Below are positions 8,121 to 15,978 of a stretch of 64,000 bases of DNA, in pieces. Location: positions 1-64,000 of the forward strand of contig DASVRT010000095.1 in assembly GCA_036388475.1 (NCBI GenBank), read 5' to 3'. Under the pieces are notes generated by a model that was not told the origin of the DNA, searched no databases, and saw nothing but the letters and a program-made list of their open reading frames with translations. Origin of the DNA: JALZHR01 sp036388475. GTDB taxonomy: Bacteria; Acidobacteriota; Blastocatellia; Pyrinomonadales; Pyrinomonadaceae. The translations under genes and the position numbers were made by a program. Each line of letters begins with the position of its first letter. Within the stretch, counting starts at the first letter, position 1.

Positions 8121-8831
8121 ATTGCGATTTCCCGTTCCGAGAGCGAAGATTTTAATTAAAACCACACCCGCCAGAAATCCGCCGATGTGCGCGGCGTAAG
8201 CGACGCCGCCCGTGCCCGCCGGCGTCATATAACCGGCGATCAATTGATAAACAATCCAGATGCCGACCGCGACGTAAGCCGGAACTTCCGTAAAGAAATT
8301 AAAAATAATTGCCTTGACGCGCCGGTGCGGGAAAAGCAATAAATAGCCGCCGAGGACGCCCGAAATCGCGCCCGATGCGCCGAGCATCGGAATTATCGAA
8401 TTCGTATCCATCACGATTTGCCCGAGGGCGGCGGCAAATCCGCAAAGCAGATAAAAAATCGCGTAGCGAATGTGTCCGAGGCGGTCTTCCAGATTGTCGC
8501 CGAAAACCCACAGGAAAAGCATATTGCCGAAGATATGCATAAAACCGCCGTGCATAAACATCGAGCTGAGGAAATTGAAATAGACGGGCAAAGACGTAGG
8601 AAAATGTTGGACTTGCCCGGTATTGCCGAGCGAATCGCGCACGATTTGGCTTCCGGTTATATCAACGCCGGTTGTAATTTCGCGCGGCACCAGCGAATAA
8701 GCGTAGTTAAAAGCATCATTGCCGCCAAGCCCTTGCAGCAATACGAAAACCAGAATATTAATGCCGATAAATGCGTAATTAACCAGCGGCGTTCGCGTTC
8801 GGTCGGAATTATCGTCACCGATTGGAAACAT
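8118..8831 (-). CDS. Rhomboid family intramembrane serine protease
   Basis: A 237-residue membrane protease with six or more hydrophobic segments. The catalytic serine lies in GASGAISG and the catalytic histidine in AHIGGFLAG. The oxyanion-hole motif HxxxN is seen as MHIFGNMLF. Rhomboids cut single-pass membrane proteins within or near the bilayer; the target here is unknown. The loop between the first membrane segments (DVTG-like TTGVDITGSQIVRDSLGN) is longer than in GlpG, as in many proteins of this subgroup. The start has an AAGGAGGG ribosome site. The symporter gene lies 86 bp upstream in the same direction. Confidence 0.93.
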   Translation of the reverse strand: MFPIGDDNSDRTRTPLVNYAFIGINILVFVLLQGLGGNDAFNYAYSLVPREITTGVDITGSQIVRDSLGNTGQVQHFPTSLPVYFNFLSSMFMHGGFMHIFGNMLFLWVFGDNLEDRLGHIRYAIFYLLCGFAAALGQIVMDTNSIIPMLGASGAISGVLGGYLLLFPHRRVKAIIFNFFTEVPAYVAVGIWIVYQLIAGYMTPAGTGGVAYAAHIGGFLAGVVLIKIFALGTGNRN

Positions 8832-8917
8832 TTTTTAAACCCTCCTTGATAATCTGTCCAAAGACCAATTTAACGAAACGCCCTCCGGTCTTCAACTATT
8901 TTCCGTTTCTTTTATCT

Positions 8918-10309
8918 TCAGCTATTTTCCGTTCCTTTTAAAAGCTCGAAACCCTCGGAGCGCGCTACGAAAGTCGCCGCCGTGATGTCGCCGACGACAT
9001 TCAGCGTCGTGCGGCACATATCCAGAATTCTGTCCACGCCCAGAATGATGGCAATCAGCGCCGGGTCGATATTAATCATCACTAAAATTCCGACGATAAA
9101 AGGAATCGAGCCGCTCGGCACGCCCGCCGTTCCGATGCCGCCCAGAATGGCGAGATAGACGACCATCAACTGTGTGCCGAGCGTTAAATCAACTCCGGCA
9201 AGCTGCGCCAGAAACAAAACCGTGACGCCTTCATATAAAGCAGTTCCGTTCTGATTGGCGGTCGCGCCGACCGTCAGGACAAAGCTGTTGATTTCCTTCG
9301 GCACGCCCAGATTTTCTTCGGAAACGCGCAGCGCCGTCGGCAGAGTCGCGTTCGACGAAGAAGTCGAAAACGCCGTCACGATTACAAGCCAGACGCGGCG
9401 GAAAAAATCGAGCGGATTAATTTTTGACAGAAACCAGACCGACAGCGAATAAACGCCGAAAAAGTGCAGACCTAAACCGAGCATCACGGTCAGAACGAAG
9501 CCGGCTAAAGTTCCGAGCAAATCAATGCCGAATTTCGCCATATTATTAAAAATCAGACACGCGACGGCGTACGGCGCAAACTTCATAATGAGGTCGATAA
9601 TTTTTGAAGTTATCTGAAAAAGCGAATCCATTCCGCGCACGAACGGACTCGAAACCGGCTCGGGCAAGAGCGTGATGGCGATACCGATAATCAGCGCGAA
9701 AAACATCAAATGAAGCATATTCGGGTTTTCGCCGGCAATCGAGCTGAAGAGATTTCTCGGCACAATCGTTTTAACCACCGACATCAGCGCCGAATCGCTG
9801 TTGGCGGACTGCTGCGCTTTTTGTGCCGATTCGACCGTCGTTCCGGCTTGCGTTTTATATCTTTCCTGAAGCTGGGCGGCTTTGTCGGGCGCGAGCCACG
9901 TTCCGGGTCTGAGCGTATTCGCCAAGCCTAAGCCGATGACGACCGAAATAGCCGAAATAACCAGACAATAGGCGAAAGATTTCAGCCCGACGCGCCCCAG
10001 TTTGCGGATGTCGCCGATGCCCGCCACGCCGACCACGAGCGAGGAAAACACGAGCGGCACGACAATCATCAAAAGCAGATTCAAAAAAAGCTGTCCGATT
10101 GGCTCGGTCAGGTTCCTGATTGTCCAATCGACTCCGGCGGCGGCGTTTCCGTTCTGTTTCCCGATTTGATTGACGGCGACTCCGGCGATGACGCCGATCA
10201 GCAGCCCTAATAAAATCTTCGTATGCAGTGCCATACCTTTCGGTTTATCAACGGTTTCGTCATCTAAATCGGTTCGCAGTTCCTGTTCGTATCTGTTTTC
10301 TTCACTCAT
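8918..10309 (-). CDS. Dicarboxylate/amino acid:cation symporter (DAACS family)
   Basis: A 463-residue secondary transporter of the GltP/DctA type that takes up glutamate, aspartate or C4-dicarboxylates with Na+ or H+. Seen are multiple membrane helices, the re-entrant-loop motif SFSTSSSNATLPTAL, the NQNGTALYEG motif in helix 7 and the DRILDMCRTTLNV motif in helix 8 that binds substrate and cation. A hydrophilic N-terminus of about 30 residues precedes helix 1. An extra loop with many Gln/Ala (about 140-175) lies between early helices. Substrate cannot be decided from sequence alone. It follows nadK across a word-type inverted repeat. Confidence 0.92.
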   Translation of the reverse strand: MSEENRYEQELRTDLDDETVDKPKGMALHTKILLGLLIGVIAGVAVNQIGKQNGNAAAGVDWTIRNLTEPIGQLFLNLLLMIVVPLVFSSLVVGVAGIGDIRKLGRVGLKSFAYCLVISAISVVIGLGLANTLRPGTWLAPDKAAQLQERYKTQAGTTVESAQKAQQSANSDSALMSVVKTIVPRNLFSSIAGENPNMLHLMFFALIIGIAITLLPEPVSSPFVRGMDSLFQITSKIIDLIMKFAPYAVACLIFNNMAKFGIDLLGTLAGFVLTVMLGLGLHFFGVYSLSVWFLSKINPLDFFRRVWLVIVTAFSTSSSNATLPTALRVSEENLGVPKEINSFVLTVGATANQNGTALYEGVTVLFLAQLAGVDLTLGTQLMVVYLAILGGIGTAGVPSGSIPFIVGILVMINIDPALIAIILGVDRILDMCRTTLNVVGDITAATFVARSEGFELLKGTENS

Positions 10310-10325
10310 ATTTTAGTAAATCGTG

Positions 10326-10381
10326 GATAGTAAATCGTAAATCGCGTGTTAACTTCTATTCTCGATTTACGATTTACTATT
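10326..10381. repeat. Inverted repeat of GTAAATC words between nadK and the symporter
   Basis: GATAGTAAATCGTAAATCG (10326-10344) pairs with 10363-10381 at 18 of 19 positions. Each arm contains the tandem word GTAAATC. It lies 8 bp behind the nadK stop and is a probable terminator. Confidence 0.7.
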
Positions 10382-10388
10382 CGCGAGC

Positions 10389-11255
10389 TTATCTTCCCCA
10401 TTTTAATTTGTTTCTTAAAACGTCAAAATAATTTCGATTCGGCGGCTGGACGAGATTAAAATTCGTCTCGCTTTTACAGATGACGACCGAATCTCCGGTT
10501 TGCATCTGGTAGCCGATTTGCCCGTCCAGCGTTAAAACCACGCCTTCCGTTTCGTTCATCAAACGCAATTTTATCTCCGCCGTGTCGGGCGTCACAATCG
10601 GGCGATTGGTCAGCGTAAACGGGCAAATCGGCGTCAGCACGACCGCGTTCATCGAAGGATACACAATCGGACCGCCGGCGGAAAGATTGTAGGCGGTCGA
10701 TCCGGTCGGCGTGGCGATAATCAAGCCGTCGGCGCGAAAGGAATTGACGTATTGCTCGTTAAGCGTGACTTCGATTTCGATGATGCGCGCCAGCACGGAT
10801 TTGTTAATGACGACATCGTTCAGGACGCGTCCGGTTTCCAGCGTTTCCGCGCCGCGCCGGTGTTCGACTTCGAGCATCACGCGGCGGTCAATCTCGTAAG
10901 CTCCGGCGAGAATATTTTCCAGCGCCGTGAACATTTCCTCGATGCGAAATTCCGTCAGGTAGCCGAGACTGCCGTAATTGATGCCGAGCACCGGAATTTC
11001 GCGTTTTCCCAAAAGACGCGCGGCGGCAATCATCGTTCCGTCGCCGCCGAGCACGACAATCAAATCCGCTTTTTCCTGAAATTCTTCGACGCCGACTTCT
11101 TCCAAAGGGCAGATTTCCGCCTCGCGGCGCGGATTGCCGATAAGCTTTATATCGTGATTTTTCAGCCACGCCGCCAGCTCGCAAGCCGTCTGCCACGCCT
11201 CCGCGTGATTCGGTTTGACGACGACCCCGACGTGTTTGATTGATTGATTCACCAT
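10389..11255 (-). CDS. nadK: NAD kinase
   Basis: ATP (or polyphosphate)-dependent phosphorylation of NAD to NADP, the only route to NADP in bacteria. It is 288 residues long from the ATG at 11255. The phosphate-binding motif VVLGGDGTM, the NYGSLGYLTEF segment and the long signature TPTGSTAYNLSAGGP are all intact. The frame stays open to a TTG at 11282, but ATG 11255 gives the family-typical start just before HVGVVVKP. The gene follows the unknown 161-residue gene closely (34 bp), so the two are probably cotranscribed. Confidence 0.95.
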   Translation of the reverse strand: MVNQSIKHVGVVVKPNHAEAWQTACELAAWLKNHDIKLIGNPRREAEICPLEEVGVEEFQEKADLIVVLGGDGTMIAAARLLGKREIPVLGINYGSLGYLTEFRIEEMFTALENILAGAYEIDRRVMLEVEHRRGAETLETGRVLNDVVINKSVLARIIEIEVTLNEQYVNSFRADGLIIATPTGSTAYNLSAGGPIVYPSMNAVVLTPICPFTLTNRPIVTPDTAEIKLRLMNETEGVVLTLDGQIGYQMQTGDSVVICKSETNFNLVQPPNRNYFDVLRNKLKWGR

Positions 11256-11289
11256 TGACCGATACGGATAGGATTTCGTCAATGATTAA

Positions 11290-11775
11290 CTAAACGGCTG
11301 AAAACTGCAAGTCTTTTTTAGATTGTAAATACACCAAAAAGTTTCCCTGCTTGTATTTGAACGGGAAAAGGCGGAAAAGTTTCCAGCGGAAAGCGCTTCT
11401 GACGGCTTGAGCGGCGGGCATATCGTTGACACAGCTAAGCTTTAAATGTTCGGGCGACATAAACAGATATTCGGAATCTTCTTTGTCTTTCGGTATCACT
11501 ACAGCGCAGCAAACTTTTCCTTCACACAAGGCGAAAGCCGAAAGGCAAATGCCGAATTTTCTTTGCTGACCGGCTCGGTAAAGTTTTTCCGCCAGCTTTT
11601 CGTTTTCTTCCGCGAGCGGCAGCTTCAGCCAGAAATGCTTTTCATAAAACTTTGTTTTTCGGGAAAAAGTATCTTCGAGAAAAACCCACAGAATTTCGGA
11701 CGGCAGATTATTTTCAGCCAGAAACTTTTTGAACTCTTTTGTCGCTTCGTTAAATGAAGTCTCTGCGATAATCAT
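11290..11775 (-). CDS. Hypothetical cytoplasmic protein, 161 residues
   Basis: I do not recognise this protein. It has no signal peptide or membrane segment. It is an alpha/beta-looking sequence with an acidic-amphipathic N-terminal helix (EATKEFKKFLAENNLP), a central basic stretch (AEKLYRAGQQRKFG), a Cys-containing strand (CEGKVCCAVVIP) and an aromatic, basic C-terminus (FRWKLFRLFPFKYKQG). It sits just upstream of nadK on the same strand with a short gap, so it is likely in the same transcript. It has normal codon use for the region. Confidence 0.7.
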   Translation of the reverse strand: MIIAETSFNEATKEFKKFLAENNLPSEILWVFLEDTFSRKTKFYEKHFWLKLPLAEENEKLAEKLYRAGQQRKFGICLSAFALCEGKVCCAVVIPKDKEDSEYLFMSPEHLKLSCVNDMPAAQAVRSAFRWKLFRLFPFKYKQGNFLVYLQSKKDLQFSAV

Positions 11776-11797
11776 AAATTTATCGACTCAATTTAAG

Positions 11798-11828
11798 CAA
11801 AAAAAATGCAAGAGCCGAAGCTCTTGCG
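11798..11828 (-). terminator. Intrinsic terminator downstream of the 191-residue secreted protein
   Basis: GCAAGAGC (11808-11815) pairs with GCTCTTGC (11820-11827) around a CGAA tetraloop. On the minus strand the stem is followed by a run of eight T. It lies 34 bp behind the stop at 11862. Confidence 0.85.
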
Positions 11829-11861
11829 TCCAGTTCAGTGATGAGACTTGGTTGATAAAAC

Positions 11862-12437
11862 TTATTTTTTCGTAAAATACATTTCCGAAGTCTGCGTGCC
11901 GCGACGGTTTTCGGTTTCGCGCACGACTTTCAAGGTTTTTCCGCCGTCCAGCAGTTCCCAGGTTTCTTTGGTCGTGACGGTCGTTTCGCCCATCTGCGAA
12001 TTGAATTTGCGCGTCGAGGTCAGATTCAGTTTACCGTCTTTTTCCAGATTTGCTTTGAGCGTCGCCGATGCCGCCGGAATTCCCGCGACCGCTTCGGTCG
12101 AAGTTTCCTTGCCTTCCAGACTGTAATTATATGTCTGCACGCCGTCGCCGCCGAAACCGCCGCCGCCCCAGTTGCCGCGTCGATTTCCCGCGCCGTTGCC
12201 GCTGTTGCTGTCGGCGTCGCTTTCCGGACGCGCCGTTCTTTTAGTGGTCGATTCGATTTTTAAATCCTTGTCCGTCTGCGTGACTTTCATCGAAATCGAC
12301 TCGACGCGCGACATTTCCGGCAGCTTGGATTTTTTGGCGTCCAGTTCCCAGTTGCCGGCGAAACTCGTTTTGGTCTGGGCGAAAACGCTTAGTGAAAACA
12401 GGCAGAAAACTGCCGCTATAACTGCTAACTTCTTCAT
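11862..12437 (-). CDS. Secreted protein of unknown function, 191 residues
   Basis: An exported protein with a signal peptide (about residues 1-20, SLSVFAQ). The mature part begins FAGNWELDAKKSKLPE, a pattern often seen in acidobacterial secreted proteins with a lipocalin-like or META-like beta barrel. Alternating strands follow (SISMKVTQTDKDLKIES; KLNLTSTRKFNSQMGETTVTT; KETWELLDGGKTLKVVRE). A glycine-rich loop, GNRRGNWGGGGFGGDG, lies at about 85-100. Nothing catalytic is visible. It is a single gene with its own terminator on one side and a 28 bp-arm inverted repeat on the other. Function is unknown. Confidence 0.8.
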   Translation of the reverse strand: MKKLAVIAAVFCLFSLSVFAQTKTSFAGNWELDAKKSKLPEMSRVESISMKVTQTDKDLKIESTTKRTARPESDADSNSGNGAGNRRGNWGGGGFGGDGVQTYNYSLEGKETSTEAVAGIPAASATLKANLEKDGKLNLTSTRKFNSQMGETTVTTKETWELLDGGKTLKVVRETENRRGTQTSEMYFTKK

Positions 12438-12519
12438 TTAAATTGCTCCTTGTGAATCTTAGAAAAGTCTTATCTTCCGGCAGTGTTAGACGCGAAAACA
12501 AAGCGTTTGGTTACTTTAA

Positions 12520-12600
12520 AAATGCAAAACGCAAAATTCAAAGTGCAAAATTAAAGTCAGCGACCTGAATTCTGCACTTTGAATTTTGCGTTTTGCATTT
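12520..12600. terminator. Long inverted repeat behind the amino-acid permease gene
   Basis: Perfect 28 bp arms (12520-12547 with 12573-12600) are built from the words AAATGCAAAACG and CAAAATTCAAAG. It starts 5 bp behind the permease stop on the minus strand, and the 3' arm is T-rich on both strands, which fits a bidirectional terminator. Confidence 0.75.
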
Positions 12601-12604
12601 AATT

Positions 12605-14434
12605 TCACTGCTCGGCGACGCCGATTGTGCCTTTGTGCAGATGACTGTTTTTATAGCCGTAAATAAAATAAATAACCAAGCCGACCAGCAGCCAGATGCC
12701 GAACCGAATCCAGTTGACAATGCCAAGCTCGCTCATCAGGTAAGTGCACGACAAAACGCCGAGCACCGGAATCAGCGAAAGATTTTTTGCCACCGCCAGG
12801 TAAGTCATTATCAAAGCGAAAATGATGAAAACCAGATACGGAATCTTGTGTGAAAACGCGCCGAACGTCGTTTCGCCCGCCTGCGTCGGCGAAAAATCGG
12901 TAAAAAATCTCACCACCGCATCGTCGTTGTAAAGAAACAGCGCGACCATCGCGATAATAAATAAAGGCGGAATGATATACGCCGAATTGACATAAGGCAC
13001 AAAGCGATTTTCGTGACCGAAATCCTTGTCTTTAATCAGCACGCCGCCGCACACCAGCGTAAAGGCGAACAAAGTTCCGATAACGCCCAAATCCGTCACT
13101 TCCGTCAGATTCATAAACAAAGCGGGAATGGCGACCACGATTCCGGTAATAATCGTCGAGAACCAGGGCGTTTTAAAACGCGGGTGAATCGACGAAAATA
13201 TTTTCGGCAAAAGTCCGTCGCGGCTCATCGCCATCCACAAACGCGGCTGCCCGATTTGGAAAACCAGAAAGACGGTCGCCAGCGCAATCACCGCGCTGAC
13301 GGCGATAATACCGGAAAGCCACGGCAGCTTCTCGCGGAAAACAAACGCCAGCGGGTCGCCGACATTCAGGTTCGTGTAGCTTTCCATTCCCGTCAAAACC
13401 AGCGCCAGCGCGATGTAAAGCACGGTGCAGATGATTAATGAATAAATCATCGCGCGCGGCAAATCGCGCTTCGGATTTTCGCATTCTTCAGCGGTCGTCG
13501 AAAGCGCGTCGAAACCGATATAAGCGAAAAATACCGCCGCCACGCTCGCCATCACGCCGCCCAAACCGTTCGGCACAAACGGCGACCAGTTTGCCGGCGC
13601 GACGTAAAATGCGCCTAGAATGATAACCGTCAGAATAATTCCGATTTTCAAAACGGTCATCGCATTGCCGACCAGCTTCGACTCGCGGATTCCGATATAA
13701 ACCAGAATGGTAATGAAGAACGTAATCAGCAGCGCGGGAAAATCGGCGATAATTCGCCAGTCGCCGAGCATCGGCGCGGTCGTCCACGCTTCGTATGATT
13801 CAATGGCGGCGGTCGTCAGCTTATCCGAAATCGCCACCAGGTCGTCGCCTTTCATCCGGCTCAGCGCGTCGAGCGTGTGCCCCTGGCTGATAGCCAGCGC
13901 GACGGCTTCCTGATTGTCGGCAAAACCGCGCGAAGCGCTCAGGTAATCCATCGTCATATAGGCGGGGATTTTCATCCCGTAGCCGGTTAAAAGACGCGTA
14001 AAATAATCGCTCCACGAAATGGCGACGGCGATGTTGCCGATGGCGTATTCGACAATCAAATCCCAGCCGATAATCCACGCCGCCAGCTCGCCGAAACTGG
14101 CGTAAGCGTAAGTGTAAGCCGAACCCGCAATCGGAATGCGCGACGCGAACTCCGAATAACAAAGCGCCGAAAATCCGCACGCAATCGCCGTAAAGGCGAA
14201 CAGAAAAATAACGGCTGGACCGCCGCGATACGACGCGCCGCCAATCATCGCAAAAATTCCCGCGCCGATGATGGCGGCGATGCCCATTAACGTCAAATCG
14301 CGCAGCTTCAAGGTGCGGCGCAGTTTTGCGCCGCTGCCGCCGATGTCGTCCTGCGCGTGCTCGCTCATTCCGGCATCGACGTCGGCTTGAATTTGCGCAA
14401 TTGATTTCTTACGAAATAAATCGGTTGTTTTCAT
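12605..14434 (-). CDS. APC family amino acid permease
   Basis: A large (609-residue) amino acid/polyamine/organocation transporter of the cationic-amino-acid (YfnA/CAT-like) type, with 12 or more hydrophobic segments. The first helix has the family motif MGIAAIIGAGIFAMIGG with the unwound GAGIF substrate site. Further motifs are AFTAIACGFSALCYSEFASRIP and FFAYIGFDALSTTAEE. The cytoplasmic N-terminus is about 45 residues. An unusually long loop of roughly 60 residues (about 165-225) lies between early helices and contains SRGFADNQEAVALAISQGH, which accounts for the larger size. The substrate is not determinable here. Confidence 0.92.
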   Translation of the reverse strand: MKTTDLFRKKSIAQIQADVDAGMSEHAQDDIGGSGAKLRRTLKLRDLTLMGIAAIIGAGIFAMIGGASYRGGPAVIFLFAFTAIACGFSALCYSEFASRIPIAGSAYTYAYASFGELAAWIIGWDLIVEYAIGNIAVAISWSDYFTRLLTGYGMKIPAYMTMDYLSASRGFADNQEAVALAISQGHTLDALSRMKGDDLVAISDKLTTAAIESYEAWTTAPMLGDWRIIADFPALLITFFITILVYIGIRESKLVGNAMTVLKIGIILTVIILGAFYVAPANWSPFVPNGLGGVMASVAAVFFAYIGFDALSTTAEECENPKRDLPRAMIYSLIICTVLYIALALVLTGMESYTNLNVGDPLAFVFREKLPWLSGIIAVSAVIALATVFLVFQIGQPRLWMAMSRDGLLPKIFSSIHPRFKTPWFSTIITGIVVAIPALFMNLTEVTDLGVIGTLFAFTLVCGGVLIKDKDFGHENRFVPYVNSAYIIPPLFIIAMVALFLYNDDAVVRFFTDFSPTQAGETTFGAFSHKIPYLVFIIFALIMTYLAVAKNLSLIPVLGVLSCTYLMSELGIVNWIRFGIWLLVGLVIYFIYGYKNSHLHKGTIGVAEQ

Positions 14435-14612
14435 AAATTTGATTTGATTGAATTTAGTAAAATTACTTTGGTGTGCGAATTTTGAACGAATTTTCCGCCA
14501 GATGCAATGGAAATTGCGCTGAATTAGTATTTTCTTAGTAAAAATTTCAAAAAATTTAAAATTACATCCGGTTTACAAGTTTATTAAATTCGGTGTAAAA
14601 ATTACCCTTCTG

Positions 14613-15491
14613 ATGAAAACTCGTCCGATTCACGAAAATTTAGATACGTCGTTCGTTAATTTGTCCGCTTTGCTGCGCTATTTGCAGCGGCGTCAGTTCG
14701 TCGGGCGCGTGCGCGTCGAGCTGAGCGGCTACGAAGCCGACATCGTTTTGCTGGAAGACGATAAATTGCAGGTGCACGAGCACGACCGCATCGCCGGGCG
14801 CAGCGGCGAAGGCGAGGAAGCCTTGCAGCGACTTTTGATTCGCGCCCGCGAGCCGGGCGGAACGATTAACGTTTACCAGATGATTAGCGAGGCGGCAAAA
14901 AACGAGGCGGCAGCCGACAAACTTAAACCCGTCGTCGCCGAAGCCAAACAAAACTCGAACGATTTTCCGAAACCCGCGCCGAACGGCAATTCCAACGGTC
15001 ATCAAACGCCGCAAACGCCGGCGGCGCGGCTGCCGAATTTTCCGTTTGATTTGACGAACGAGGTCGAAGCTAAAGCGCGGCAGGCGCAGCAGATTTCGCC
15101 GCCCGACTGGCAGACGCTTTTGCAGTTAATCGGCGAATTGCTCGGCTCGATCGATAAAACCCTAGCCGGAGCGAATCTGAATTTTCCCGCCGCGTTGACC
15201 AAAGTCCGCGCGGAAATCGCCCTCGATTATCCTTTCTTAAATCCGGCAAACGGCATTTTTGAATATGCTCGCGGCAAGGTGACAATGCACGAGCGCACCA
15301 GCGCGAAACTTCTTGTCGCCAGCATCAACGAAGCGCTGCGCCGCATTCTGGAAAAACTCGGCGCCAGCGCGAAATTTTCTCAAATTTACCGCGCCGTCGT
15401 CCAAAAAATTCTCGTCCTGATTCAACAGCGCAAACCGCTTTACGAAAAATTTTTCATCACGCCGCAACTGGAAAAAATTCTGGGAGCCTGA
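14613..15491 (+). CDS. Hypothetical protein with DUF4388/PatA-N-like N-terminus
   Basis: A 292-residue soluble protein. The N-terminal ~95 residues (NLSALLRYLQRRQFVGRVRVELSGYEADIVLLEDDKLQVHE split over two strands) resemble DUF4388/PatA N-terminal modules, which occur with two-component and gliding proteins; this is a tentative match. A Pro/Asn/Gln-rich linker follows (about 110-145). The C-terminal domain (about 160-290) is helical with PPDWQTLLQLIGELLGSIDKTL. It has no signal peptide and is divergent from the permease. A 27 bp inverted repeat separates it from the small membrane gene behind. Function is unknown. Confidence 0.75.
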   Translation: MKTRPIHENLDTSFVNLSALLRYLQRRQFVGRVRVELSGYEADIVLLEDDKLQVHEHDRIAGRSGEGEEALQRLLIRAREPGGTINVYQMISEAAKNEAAADKLKPVVAEAKQNSNDFPKPAPNGNSNGHQTPQTPAARLPNFPFDLTNEVEAKARQAQQISPPDWQTLLQLIGELLGSIDKTLAGANLNFPAALTKVRAEIALDYPFLNPANGIFEYARGKVTMHERTSAKLLVASINEALRRILEKLGASAKFSQIYRAVVQKILVLIQQRKPLYEKFFITPQLEKILGA

Positions 15492-15501
15492 AGGGATTTT
15501 A

Positions 15502-15584
15502 GATTTTAGATTGATGATTTTAGATTGGATTCGGAAAATTTTCACTCTGTCCATTCGCCAATCTAAAATCATCAATCTAAAATC
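15502..15584. repeat. Inverted repeat of ATTTTAGATTG words
   Basis: Perfect 27 bp arms (15502-15528 and 15558-15584). Each arm has two copies of ATTTTAGATTG separated by ATG. It begins 11 bp behind one stop codon and ends 5 bp before the ATG of the next gene on the same strand, so it lies over the place where a ribosome site would be expected. Confidence 0.75.
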
Positions 15585-15589
15585 ATTTT

Positions 15590-15862
15590 ATGGACTGGAA
15601 AATTTTCGCAACCGCTTTTCTAACGCTTTTTTTAGCCGAGCTCGGCGATAAAACTCAGCTCGCCGTGATTACGATGACGGCTGACACAAGTTCTAAAATA
15701 TCGGTTTTTCTCGGCGCGTCGCTGGCGCTGATTGCCGTCACGTTGCTCGCCGTTCTGTTCGGCGGCTTGCTCAGCCAATACATTCCGACCGAATGGCTCC
15801 AGCGCATCGTCGCCGCCGCTTTTATCATCATCGGCGTTCTGATGCTGCTCGGAAAACTTTAA
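15590..15862 (+). CDS. GDT1/TMEM165-type (UPF0016) membrane protein, single domain
   Basis: A 90-residue integral membrane protein with three hydrophobic segments and the signature ELGDKTQL near residue 16-23. GDT1/TMEM165/MneA proteins transport Mn2+ or Ca2+ out of the cytoplasm. Most have two copies of the ExGDKT half; this one has a single half and would have to work as a homodimer or with a second half-size partner encoded elsewhere. The start is the ATG directly after the inverted repeat; no clear ribosome site is visible. Confidence 0.88.
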   Translation: MDWKIFATAFLTLFLAELGDKTQLAVITMTADTSSKISVFLGASLALIAVTLLAVLFGGLLSQYIPTEWLQRIVAAAFIIIGVLMLLGKL

Positions 15863-15912
15863 TTTCCGGATACGCTCTGAAACATCAATCAGTTTTTAAC
15901 CGTCCGCAAATG

Positions 15913-15947
15913 AAAAAACGGCGACTACAAATCATTCGTAGTCGCCG
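15913..15947 (-). terminator. Intrinsic terminator of the SdrD-B-like secreted protein gene
   Basis: CGGCGACTAC (15919-15928) pairs with GTAGTCGCCG (15938-15947). On the minus strand the stem is followed by TTTTTT. It lies 31 bp behind the stop at 15979. In the plus direction there is no T-run, so it serves mainly the minus-strand gene. Confidence 0.85.
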
Positions 15948-15978
15948 GGAAGTATTAGAGCAAACAAAGGCGGAAAGG